A stretch of DNA of 64,000 nt from NCBI GenBank assembly GCA_003133245.1, contig PKWM01000021.1:1-64000 (forward strand), written 5' to 3'. The position numbers and the translations under genes are program-made. Origin of the DNA: Rhodoferax sp. (lineage in GTDB: Bacteria; Pseudomonadota; Gammaproteobacteria; Burkholderiales; Burkholderiaceae_C). Each line of letters opens with the position of its first letter. Within the stretch, counting starts at the first letter, position 1. This document shows, in pieces, positions 38,201 through 46,239 of this stretch. Under the pieces are notes generated by a model. That model was not told the origin of the DNA, did no database searches, and saw only the letters and a program-made list of their open reading frames with translations.

Positions 38201-40001
38201 CATCAAGCTGGTGGTCGCGTTTGACCACCGCCATATCTTCATTGACCCCACCCCCGACGTGGCGCGCGCGCTGGCTGAGCGGCAGCGCTTGTTTGAGTTG
38301 TCGCGTTCGAGTTGGGATGATTTTGACAAGAGCCTGATCTCTGCCGGCGGTGGCGTCTATGCACGATCGGCCAAGTCGATCAAACTCTCATTCCAGGCGC
38401 GCGCCGTGATCGGCATCGAGGCCGAGGAACTGGCACCGGTAGAACTGCTCAATGCCATTCTCAAGGCACCGGTGGATCTGATTTACAACGGCGGCATCGG
38501 CACTTATGTCAAGGCTAGCTTTGAGAGCAACGCACAGGTCGGCGACAAAGCAGGCGATGCGTTTCGCGTCAACGGCAACGAGCTGCGCTGCAAGGTGCTG
38601 GTTGAAGGCGGCAACCTGGGCTGCACCCAGCGCGGCCGGGTTGAGTTCGCGCAACAAGGTGGCTTGATCTACAACGACGCGATCGACAACTCGGCCGGTG
38701 TGGATTGTTCCGATCACGAGGTCAATATCAAGATTTTGCTCGACCGGGTGGTCGAAGCAGGTGACTTGACGCTCAAGCAACGCAACGACCTGCTGGCCTC
38801 GATGACCGATGAAGTCGGGCGCCTGGTGCTCACCGACAATTACTACCAGACCCAGGCGCTCGATATTGCTGCTCATCGACCACTCTATTTGCTCGACAGT
38901 CAGCAACACCTGATGCAACGGCTCGAAGGAGCAGGGCGACTGAGCCGGGCCATCGAGTTCCTGCCCGGCGACGACGAAATTGCGCACCGCCGCGCTCGTA
39001 AAGAAGGCTTGACAGCACCCGAGGGCGCTGTGCTGCTGGCCTACGCCAAAATGTCGGTGTTTGACGATCTGGTCGCCAGTAACCTGCCCGATGATCCCTA
39101 CTTCAGCGCTTCGCTCAAAGCTTATTTTCCCAAGGTGCTGAGTGAAAAATTCGGTGATGCCATTGCCCGCCATCCGCTCAAGCGCGAGATCATTGCCGCC
39201 TTTATCGCCAACACGGTGCTTAACCGTACTGGCGCGACGTTCGTTAACTTCCTGGCGGCTGAGGCAGCGGCCAGCGCGGCGGACGTGGTTCGTGCTTACA
39301 CCCTCGCACGTGAGATTTTTGATCTGGAAGCCTTGTGGGATCAGATCGACGCGCTTGACTATCAGGTCTCAACTTCGCTCCAGCTTGATCTGCTGGGCAA
39401 GCTCACCGCGATTGCTCAGCGGGCCTCGCGCTGGATGTTGCGCCTGCGCTCGAAAGATACCGACTTGCCCACGCTGATCCAGCGCTACCAGCCGGACGCG
39501 CGCGAGCTGCGTGGTCAGCTCGACCACTGGCTGCCAGTTGCGGCCCAGGCGAGCTGGCAGCAAGCCGGCCAGACCCTGGTCAAGGGCGGTGTCGAGCAGC
39601 AGTTGGCGCAAAACCTGACGGCCTTGGAATTCATCTTCCCGGTGCTCGACCTGGTTGACTTGGCGCAGGCTGCTGACATCGGGTTGGAGCAAGCGGCGCG
39701 CACTTATTTTGAAGTGGACGCCGAGCTGGGCCTGACCGCCTGGCGCGCCGAGATCACCCGCTTGCCAACCGATACCTTGTGGCAAACACAGGCCCGGGGC
39801 AGCGCCCGCGATGATGCCTACTCGATTGCCAGTCAGGTTACGCGTGCTTTGTTGTCGCGTAGCCAGAGTGTGCCGGACTGGGCAGATGAACACGGAGCAT
39901 CGATTGAACGTCTGAGCAAACTGCTACAGAGCGTCAACAGCCAAAGCCCGGACCTGGCACCGGTGTCGGTGGCGCTGCGGCAATTGCGCCATCTGGCTTG
40001 A
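35232..40001 (+). CDS. gdhB: NAD-specific glutamate dehydrogenase, large (180-kDa) type
   Basis: Oxidatively deaminates glutamate to 2-oxoglutarate with NAD. The protein has 1,589 residues, the usual size of the large bacterial GDH class. An N-terminal ACT-containing regulatory half is followed by the catalytic core (about 770-1180), with [28 protein letters not shown] and [15 protein letters not shown], and a long C-terminal helical region. The ATG at 35232 is preceded by CCGGAG. It stands alone, downstream of the large palindrome. Confidence 0.95.
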   Translation: [1589 protein letters not shown]

Positions 40002-40179
40002 GGGGCTGATGGCGACCTGTGGTTTGACCCTGGCTGTTGACCACTGGCATCTGTTTGGCTTCCGGGGCTTTTTTGGCTTCGGTCGTTCTGGGCTTGGCCG
40101 CTTCGCTGTGCACCTGTTCTGTGCGCTTGGGTGGCTGAGTCGGCGGCACTGGCCGGTCTTTGACTGACGATACATCCAT
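39934..40179 (-). CDS. Small proline-rich hypothetical protein
   Basis: Open frame of about 81 residues (MDVSSVKDRPVPPTQPPKRT...), hydrophilic and rich in Pro, Lys and Glu, with no signal peptide or recognised domain. A good SD (AGGAAG, 7 nt before the ATG at 40179) supports translation. Against it, its last 22 codons lie antisense to the gdhB 3' end. The rest of the gap (40180-40452) shows only the likely leader of the attachment-protein gene. Confidence 0.4.
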   Translation of the reverse strand: MDVSSVKDRPVPPTQPPKRTEQVHSEAAKPRTTEAKKAPEAKQMPVVNSQGQTTGRHQPLKPDGAIAAAPPTPVPGPGFGC

Positions 40180-40452
40180 GATTCGCTTCCTGTTGTTATA
40201 CGAACAAAGTTTTCCAGCGAAGACTTTGGTTTTCAATCCCAAATTTGAGGCAACCATCCCTGTCGCGAGGGTCTGGTTTGATTTGCTTTGCTTTACGAAA
40301 TATCAAACGTTCCCTTTTTCTTCGACATTGCCAGCCTGATTCTCACCACCGACTGTATGATTGCCACGGCGCCCAAGCCGTCTGCTAATGAGGGTGCACT
40401 GAGCCCAGACGGCGGCGCGCTCATGTTTTGACAAACACAAGGAGAAGAACTC

Positions 40453-40905
40453 ATGGGAAAAACCTGGATTTTGATTTCTGATAGTGGCCATGCACGGTGC
40501 TTTGAGCAACAGGTCGCGGATCGCGCACTGATCGAGCTGGCTGATTTCGTTCATCCCCACAAAAATCTTGTCGCCGAGGCGGCTGGAGGCGATTTGACCG
40601 GTGCCGCAGGCAAGGGCCATGGCCGCACCGGGCACGCCGGCACACAATTTGAGCCGCGCACCGAGGCCCATGCCAAAGAGCGTGGCATCTTTGCCCATCA
40701 GCTTGCCGATTACCTCAACCTCGGCGTGGCCGAGCAACGCTGCCAGGCGTTGGTGCTGATTGCCACCAGTGCGATGCTCGGTGCCATCAAGCCTTGTCTG
40801 AGCAGCGCCGCCGAGAAGGTGCTCAGTCGCTGCGTGACCAGCGATCTGACGCATTACAGCGGAGCCGATTTGAAAGAGCGCGTCAACCTCGCTTTGCAAG
40901 AGTGA
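40453..40905 (+). CDS. Host attachment family protein
   Basis: Protein of 150 residues with the pattern of the Pfam 'protein required for attachment to host cells' family: an N-terminal TWILISDSGHARCFE strand, a charged middle (GHGRTGHAGTQFEPRTEAHAKE), and a C-terminal SDLTHYSGADLKERV. The family relates to the eRF1 domain 2/3 fold; its molecular role is not settled. An AAGGAGA SD lies upstream of the ATG. Confidence 0.85.
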   Translation: MGKTWILISDSGHARCFEQQVADRALIELADFVHPHKNLVAEAAGGDLTGAAGKGHGRTGHAGTQFEPRTEAHAKERGIFAHQLADYLNLGVAEQRCQALVLIATSAMLGAIKPCLSSAAEKVLSRCVTSDLTHYSGADLKERVNLALQE

Positions 40906-40910
40906 GGTTA

Positions 40911-40999
40911 TTGGGGTCAGAGCCCAAATTTGCCCAGCCTTCGGCTGTCCCTTCGGGCGTGCCGCTGCGCGCCACTGCAAAATTGCGATCTGACCCCAA
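40911..40999. repeat. REP/MITE-like element with GGGGTCAGA terminal inverted repeats
   Basis: An 89-bp non-coding block bounded by perfect 11-bp inverted ends TTGGGGTCAGA (40911-40921) and TCTGACCCCAA (40989-40999), with partly complementary inner flanks (CCCAAATTTGC / GCAAAATTGCG). The GGGGTCAGA end is typical of repeats tied to REP-associated tyrosine transposases in many proteobacteria. It lies between two convergent genes, a usual site for such repeats. Confidence 0.7.
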
Positions 41000-41103
41000 A
41001 AACCCAACCCGACGCCAAGCTCGCCTGCCGGGGCGAGAGCCGAACTGGCTCAGTGCACTGTCAAGCGCTTTGGAACGGTTGAAGCTACATTTCCACGAGA
41101 ACC

Positions 41104-42885
41104 TTACACGTTGAATTGCAAGGCCGCCAGCCCCGCATAAACGCCGCCGTGCGCCACCAGCTCGGCGTGCGTGCCCTGCTCGACCAACCGGCCATGATCC
41201 AGCACGACGATGTGGTCGGCTTTGATCACGGTGGCCAGACGGTGCGCAATCACCAGCGTGGTGCGGCCTTGCATGGCAGATTCCAGTGCTGCTTGCACCA
41301 TGCGCTCGCTCTCGGCGTCCAGGGCGCTGGTGGCTTCGTCGAGCAACAGCAACGGTGGATTTTTCAGCATGGCGCGCGCAATCGCAATGCGCTGGCGCTG
41401 ACCGCCTGAGAGGCGCACACCGCGCTCGCCCAGAAAGGTGTCGTAGCCCTGCGGCAGTGCGCTGATGAATTCATCCGCAAAAGCGGCTTGCGCCGCCGCC
41501 TTCACCTCGGCGTTGCTGGCACCGGGCTTGCCGTAGCGGATGTTCTCCAGCGCGCTGCTGGAAAAGATCACTGCGTCTTGCGGCACGATGCCGATGCGCT
41601 GGCGCAAGTCATGCAGAGCCAGGTCGCGCGTGGCAACACCATCGAGTCTGATGGTGCCCGAGGCCGGGTCGTAAAAGCGCAGCAGCAACTGGAACACCGT
41701 GCTCTTGCCAGCACCGCTGGGGCCGACCAGGGCCACCGTTTGCCCCGCTTTGACTTTGAGAGAAAAGTGGTTCAGGGCAAGTTGATTGGGACGCGACGGA
41801 TAGTGAAAATCAACCGCCTCAAATTCGAGTGCGCTGCCGACCGTTTGCAGCGGTGCCGGCACTGGATTCAAGGGTGAGATGATGGAAGACTGGCTGCCGA
41901 GCAACTCCATCAGCCGCTCGGTCGCACCGGCGGCGCGCAGCAAGTCGCCATAGACCTCACCCAGAACCGCAAATGCGCTGGCCAGAACGATGACGTAAAG
42001 CACGGTCTGGCTCAGGTCACCGGCACTGATGCGCCCGGCGATGACCGCCTGCGTTCCCTGGTACAAGCCCCACAGCAGCGCGGCTGAAGTGGCGATGATG
42101 ATGAAGGCCACCAGCACCGAACGCGCCTTGGTGCGTTTGACAGCCGTGTTGAATGCGTTGTCGGTCGAGGCGTTGAAGCGCGCTGCTTCGCGGCCCTCGG
42201 CGGTGTAGCTTTGCACCACAGGGATGGCGTTGAGGACTTCAGCGGCCATTGAACTTGAATCGGCCAGCCGGTCCTGGCTGGCGCGCGAGAGCTTGCGCAC
42301 GCGCCGGCCAAACCACAGGCTGGGCAGAATCACCAGCACCAGGATGCCCAGCACCTGGAACATCACATAGGGGTTGGTCCAGATCAGCATGGCTAACGCG
42401 CCGATACCCGTCACCGTGCTGCGCAAGCCCATCGACAGCGATGAGCCCACCACGGTTTGCACCAGCGTGGTGTCGGCTGACAGGCGCGAGAGTACCTCGC
42501 CGGTCTGCGTGGTCTCAAAGAACTCGGGGCTTTGCAGAAGCACATGGCCGTAAACTGCGTTGCGCAGGTCGGCCGTGACACGCTCGCCGAGCCAGCTCAC
42601 CATGTAAAAGCGCGCCGCTGAAAACAGCCCCAGTGCCACGGCCACTGCAAACAGCGCAACAAAGTGTTCGCGCAAAGCCATCACCTGGGCACCCTTGCCA
42701 GCCTGCACCAGGCCGCCGTCGATCAGGTAGCGCAGCGCCACCGGAAACGCCAGCGTGGCCAGCGCTGCCAACACCAGAAACAACAGCGCCAGCGCAATGC
42801 GGCCACGGTAGGGTCGAAGAAAAGGCCACAGACCTGAAAGCGAGTGCGCCGAGGCTTTGGCGGGGACGGGTGTTGGTGTAGGCAT
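41104..42885 (-). CDS. ABC exporter with fused membrane and ATPase domains (MsbA/ABCB-like)
   Basis: Half-transporter of about 593 residues. Six membrane helices occupy about 20-310; the ATPase domain has Walker A GPSGAGKST, signature LSGGQRQRIAIARAML and Walker B LLLLDEATSALD. It probably exports lipids or hydrophobic compounds as a homodimer; lipid A flipping by MsbA itself is not assured. The start is the ATG at 42885; an in-frame TTG at 42903 is less likely. It is divergent from marR and shares a 91-bp intergenic region with it, so both could be controlled from there. Confidence 0.9.
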   Translation of the reverse strand: MPTPTPVPAKASAHSLSGLWPFLRPYRGRIALALLFLVLAALATLAFPVALRYLIDGGLVQAGKGAQVMALREHFVALFAVAVALGLFSAARFYMVSWLGERVTADLRNAVYGHVLLQSPEFFETTQTGEVLSRLSADTTLVQTVVGSSLSMGLRSTVTGIGALAMLIWTNPYVMFQVLGILVLVILPSLWFGRRVRKLSRASQDRLADSSSMAAEVLNAIPVVQSYTAEGREAARFNASTDNAFNTAVKRTKARSVLVAFIIIATSAALLWGLYQGTQAVIAGRISAGDLSQTVLYVIVLASAFAVLGEVYGDLLRAAGATERLMELLGSQSSIISPLNPVPAPLQTVGSALEFEAVDFHYPSRPNQLALNHFSLKVKAGQTVALVGPSGAGKSTVFQLLLRFYDPASGTIRLDGVATRDLALHDLRQRIGIVPQDAVIFSSSALENIRYGKPGASNAEVKAAAQAAFADEFISALPQGYDTFLGERGVRLSGGQRQRIAIARAMLKNPPLLLLDEATSALDAESERMVQAALESAMQGRTTLVIAHRLATVIKADHIVVLDHGRLVEQGTHAELVAHGGVYAGLAALQFNV

Positions 42886-42937
42886 AGCCGACAGTGTAGC
42901 CAAATGCCCGGAAAATATTGCCGCATCAATTAAGGCC

Positions 42938-42966
42938 TTGACAGTGATTGCTTAGGCAAGTATTAT
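42938..42966 (+). promoter_or_regulatory. Sigma-70 promoter of the marR efflux operon, with candidate MarR operator
   Basis: Perfect TTGACA (42938-42943), a 17-bp spacer, and TATTAT (42961-42966). The spacer holds a small palindrome TTGC-TTAG-GCAA, well placed for repressor binding. Transcription would start at about 42973, only 3-4 nt before the marR ATG at 42977. Confidence 0.8.
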
Positions 42967-42976
42967 CGACATTGCT

Positions 42977-43528
42977 ATGAAGTCAGCAAAAAAGTCCAAT
43001 TGTTCCAGCCAACCCGGTGCCGATTCGGCGGCGCTGGCCATCGAGTTCTATCGTGCTGATGCTTACGCGCCAGAGGACAGTGTCGGCTATCTGATGCGCC
43101 GGGTGCTGACGCAGGCAGCGCAGGAGGTCGAGTGCCAGCTTCAGGCCAGTGACCTGACCAATGCCCAATGGGTGCCCTTGTTCAAACTGTTTATGGGCCA
43201 GGCCTCCACGGCGGCTGAACTGGCACGCGAATGCCATCTTGACGGCGGGGCCATGACCCGGCTGCTGGATCGGCTCGAAGCCAAGGGGCTGTGTCGGCGG
43301 ATGCGCTCGCTGGCCGATCGGCGGGTGGTTCATATCGAGTTGACCGCCATTGGGCGGACCGCAGCAGCAGGCATTCCTGAGATACTGAGCCGGGTGCAAA
43401 ACGCGCATCTCGCCGGTTTTTCACTGGAAGAATTTGAAACCTTGAAGGCTTTTCTGCGGCGCATGCTGGGCAATGCACAAACCCCGCCCTCAACCCAACC
43501 TACTTCTGGAAGTCCGCATGAGGCTTGA
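42977..43528 (+). CDS. MarR family transcriptional regulator
   Basis: Winged-helix repressor of 183 residues. The recognition region is STAAELARECHLDGGAMTRLLDRLEAKGLCRR and the wing includes SLADRRVVHIELT. The N-terminal extension (about 1-30) and the polar C-terminal tail are longer than minimal MarR. It is the first gene of an operon with a NodT-type channel, an EmrA-like adaptor and an EmrB-like exporter, which it most likely represses until a drug or phenolic ligand binds. There is no SD and almost no leader. Confidence 0.92.
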   Translation: MKSAKKSNCSSQPGADSAALAIEFYRADAYAPEDSVGYLMRRVLTQAAQEVECQLQASDLTNAQWVPLFKLFMGQASTAAELARECHLDGGAMTRLLDRLEAKGLCRRMRSLADRRVVHIELTAIGRTAAAGIPEILSRVQNAHLAGFSLEEFETLKAFLRRMLGNAQTPPSTQPTSGSPHEA

Positions 43529-44945
43529 CCACTTTGCCCTGATCACTATTGCCGCGCTTGGCTTGTCGGCTTGCGCTGGCATGGTCGACACGCCAGCACA
43601 GGCTACGCTGCGTGATGCAACCTCGCTCGGCTTGCCCGTTGCCCAAAGCACAGACGCCATGCCCGATGCGCAGTGGTGGCGCTCGTTTGGTGACCAGCAA
43701 CTTGATCGCCTGCTGGAACAGGCGCTGGCCAGCAGCCCCAACCTGAAAATGGCGCAGGCCAGAATAGCGCGTGCGCAAGCCGCTGTTGGTTTGGCACAAT
43801 CAGCCAGCGCAGCACAACTCGGCGCTGGCGTTGATGTGACCCAGCAAAAGTTTACCGCCAACGGCCTTTATCCACCGCCGCTGGCGGGGTCAATCTATGC
43901 CTCTGGCACAGCACAACTCACGGGCAGTTGGGAACTGGATTTTTTTGGCAAGAACAGCGCCGCACTGGCCGCCGCTTTGGGTAACGCCCGTGCTGCGCAG
44001 GCTGACGCTGACGCTGCTCGCACGCTGCTGGCTAGCACGGTGGCGCGCAGCTACTTTCAACTGCTGCGCTTGAACGATCAGTTGGTGCTGGCGCAGCGTT
44101 CGCTGGCGCAGCGAAGTCAAATCCTGCACCTGGTGCGAGAGCGCCTCAACGCCGGGCTCGATACCCGGCTGGAACTGCGTCAAAGCGAAGGCACTTTGCC
44201 AGCCGCGCGGTTGCAAATCGAAATCCTGCAAGAGCAGATGGCGCTCAGCCGCAATGCGCTGGCCGCTTTGCTGGGACAGCCAAACGAGGCGTTACGGCTG
44301 GATGAAACAAGGTTGAAAGCTATTAGAACAGGAGCAACACCGACGCAAGTGCCGTCTGATTTGCTCGGTCGCCGCGCCGATATTGCGGCTGCTCGCTGGC
44401 GCGTTGAGGCTGCCACGCAGGACGTCTCCAGTGCCAAAAGTCAGTTCTATCCGAACGTCAATCTGGTGGCCTTTGCCGGTTTCTCCAGCATCGGATTGAG
44501 CAGCCTGATCAGTGCCGGCAGCGAGCAGTGGGGTTTTGGCCCGGCCGTGCGTTTGCCCCTGTTTGACGGTGGCCGTTTGCGTGCCAACCTGCGTGGTAAA
44601 AGCGCCGAACTTGACGCTGCCATTGAGAGTTACAACGCCACCGTGATCGACGCCGTGCGCGATGCGGCCGATCAGCTCGCATCCAGCCAGGCGATCGAAC
44701 GCCAGCAGAGCGAGCAGCACGCCGCACTGGCGCTGGCCGAGAGCGCTTTCACCATTGCTAAACAACGTTACCAGGCTGGGCTGGCAACCATGTTGAACGT
44801 GCTCGGCGCTGAAACTGCCGTGCTCAATGAGGGTCGCCAGGGGGTGGATCTGGCCGCTCGCGCACTCGATACCCAGGTGAGTCTGATGCGTGCGCTGGGC
44901 GGCGGTTACCAAGCCGACTTGGCGGCGGCTACGGCACAGAAATAA
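43518..44945 (+). CDS. Outer-membrane efflux lipoprotein, NodT/TolC family
   Basis: Outer-membrane channel of 475 residues for a tripartite pump. The lipoprotein signal ends at LSAC with the lipidated C19. Two repeats of the OEP family follow (about 60-245 and 270-470, e.g. ARIARAQAAVGLAQSASAAQ and VPSDLLGRRADIAAARWRVEAA). The start is the ATG at 43518 with GGAAG upstream, overlapping marR by 11 nt; the longer open frame lacks a signal sequence. Confidence 0.92.
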   Translation: MRLDHFALITIAALGLSACAGMVDTPAQATLRDATSLGLPVAQSTDAMPDAQWWRSFGDQQLDRLLEQALASSPNLKMAQARIARAQAAVGLAQSASAAQLGAGVDVTQQKFTANGLYPPPLAGSIYASGTAQLTGSWELDFFGKNSAALAAALGNARAAQADADAARTLLASTVARSYFQLLRLNDQLVLAQRSLAQRSQILHLVRERLNAGLDTRLELRQSEGTLPAARLQIEILQEQMALSRNALAALLGQPNEALRLDETRLKAIRTGATPTQVPSDLLGRRADIAAARWRVEAATQDVSSAKSQFYPNVNLVAFAGFSSIGLSSLISAGSEQWGFGPAVRLPLFDGGRLRANLRGKSAELDAAIESYNATVIDAVRDAADQLASSQAIERQQSEQHAALALAESAFTIAKQRYQAGLATMLNVLGAETAVLNEGRQGVDLAARALDTQVSLMRALGGGYQADLAAATAQK

Positions 44946-44973
44946 GTTACCCGATCTATAAATTCCAAAAATC

Positions 44974-46212
44974 ATGACCGAACCCGAAACCGAAATCTCA
45001 ACCCCAATTCCAGTCACAGTCACGCACGCCGCTGGTAACCCAGCCCGAAAAAAAGCCCTGCTGTCGATCGCTGGCGTCGTTATTCTCGTTGCTCTGTGCT
45101 GGGCCGCCTATGAATGGCTGGTGGCGAGCCATTACGAGTCCACCGACAACGCTTACGTGCAGGGTAGCGTGGTCCAGATCACGCCGCAGATTGGCGGTAC
45201 CGTGCTGGCGATCCTGGTCGATGACAACGACTTTGTCAAAGCTGGTCAAGTGCTGGTCCGGCTCGACCCGACCGATGCCAAATTAGCCCTGGATCAGGCG
45301 AAAGCGAACCTGGCACAAGTGGTGCGGCAGGTGCGTACGCTGTATGCCAACAACGCCACTTTGCGCGCCCAGATCAGCCTGCGTGAGTCGGATGTGGTCA
45401 AGGCGAAAACCGAAATTGATCGCGCCACCGATGACCTCAAGCGGCGCCAGTCGCTGGTCGGAGATGGCGCTGTATCGGAAGAAGAACTCAAGCATGCGCA
45501 AACGCAACTCGCCAGTGCCCGGAGCGCTCAGGCCGCGGCGCTGGCCGGGGTCGCTGCGGCACGCGAGCAACTCGCCAGCAACCAAGCCATGACGGATGGC
45601 GTGCGCATCGAGCAGCATCCCAGCGTGCTGGCGGCCGCGACCAAAGTGCGTGAAGCCTGGCTGGCCAAAGAGCGTTCCGCCATGCTCGCGCCAGTAACCG
45701 GTTTCGTCGCCCGGCGCACGGTGCAATTGGGGCAGCGAGTGGCGGCCGGCGCCCCTTTGATGGCTATCATTGCGCTCAATCAGGTGTGGGTGGATGCCAA
45801 CTTCAAGGAAGTTCAACTGCGTTTCATGCGCATCGGTCAAAGCGTCAAGTTGACGGCCGATCTGTACGGCAATAAAGTTGAATACAAGGGCGTGGTGAGT
45901 GGTCTGGGCATGGGCACGGGTGCCGCTTTTTCCCTGTTGCCGGCGCAAAATGCCACTGGCAACTGGATCAAGGTGGTGCAACGCGTGCCAGTGCGGGTGA
46001 CGCTCGACCCGGTTGAAGTCGAGAAAAATCCTTTGCGCGTTGGTTTGTCGATGGAGGCGACGGTCGATGTCAGCAACACCGATGGCAAGATGCTGGCCGA
46101 TGCGCCACGCGCTGCGGCGCTGGTACAGACCGCAGTTTATGATGCGATGGACAGTGCTGCTGCGGCTGAGGAGGTGCGCAAGATTGTGGCCACCAACCTG
46201 ACGCGTCCTTGA
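44974..46212 (+). CDS. Membrane-fusion (HlyD/EmrA) efflux adaptor
   Basis: Periplasmic adaptor of 412 residues. One membrane anchor (about 28-50) is followed by a biotinyl-lipoyl-like half (STDNAYVQGSVVQITPQIGGTVLAI), an alpha-helical hairpin rich in Ala/Gln/Lys (about 105-215) and a beta-barrel domain. It links the EmrB-type exporter downstream with the NodT channel upstream. Confidence 0.93.
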   Translation: MTEPETEISTPIPVTVTHAAGNPARKKALLSIAGVVILVALCWAAYEWLVASHYESTDNAYVQGSVVQITPQIGGTVLAILVDDNDFVKAGQVLVRLDPTDAKLALDQAKANLAQVVRQVRTLYANNATLRAQISLRESDVVKAKTEIDRATDDLKRRQSLVGDGAVSEEELKHAQTQLASARSAQAAALAGVAAAREQLASNQAMTDGVRIEQHPSVLAAATKVREAWLAKERSAMLAPVTGFVARRTVQLGQRVAAGAPLMAIIALNQVWVDANFKEVQLRFMRIGQSVKLTADLYGNKVEYKGVVSGLGMGTGAAFSLLPAQNATGNWIKVVQRVPVRVTLDPVEVEKNPLRVGLSMEATVDVSNTDGKMLADAPRAAALVQTAVYDAMDSAAAAEEVRKIVATNLTRP

Positions 46213-46239
46213 GATGGCATTGCGTTAATCGGGCTTTGC

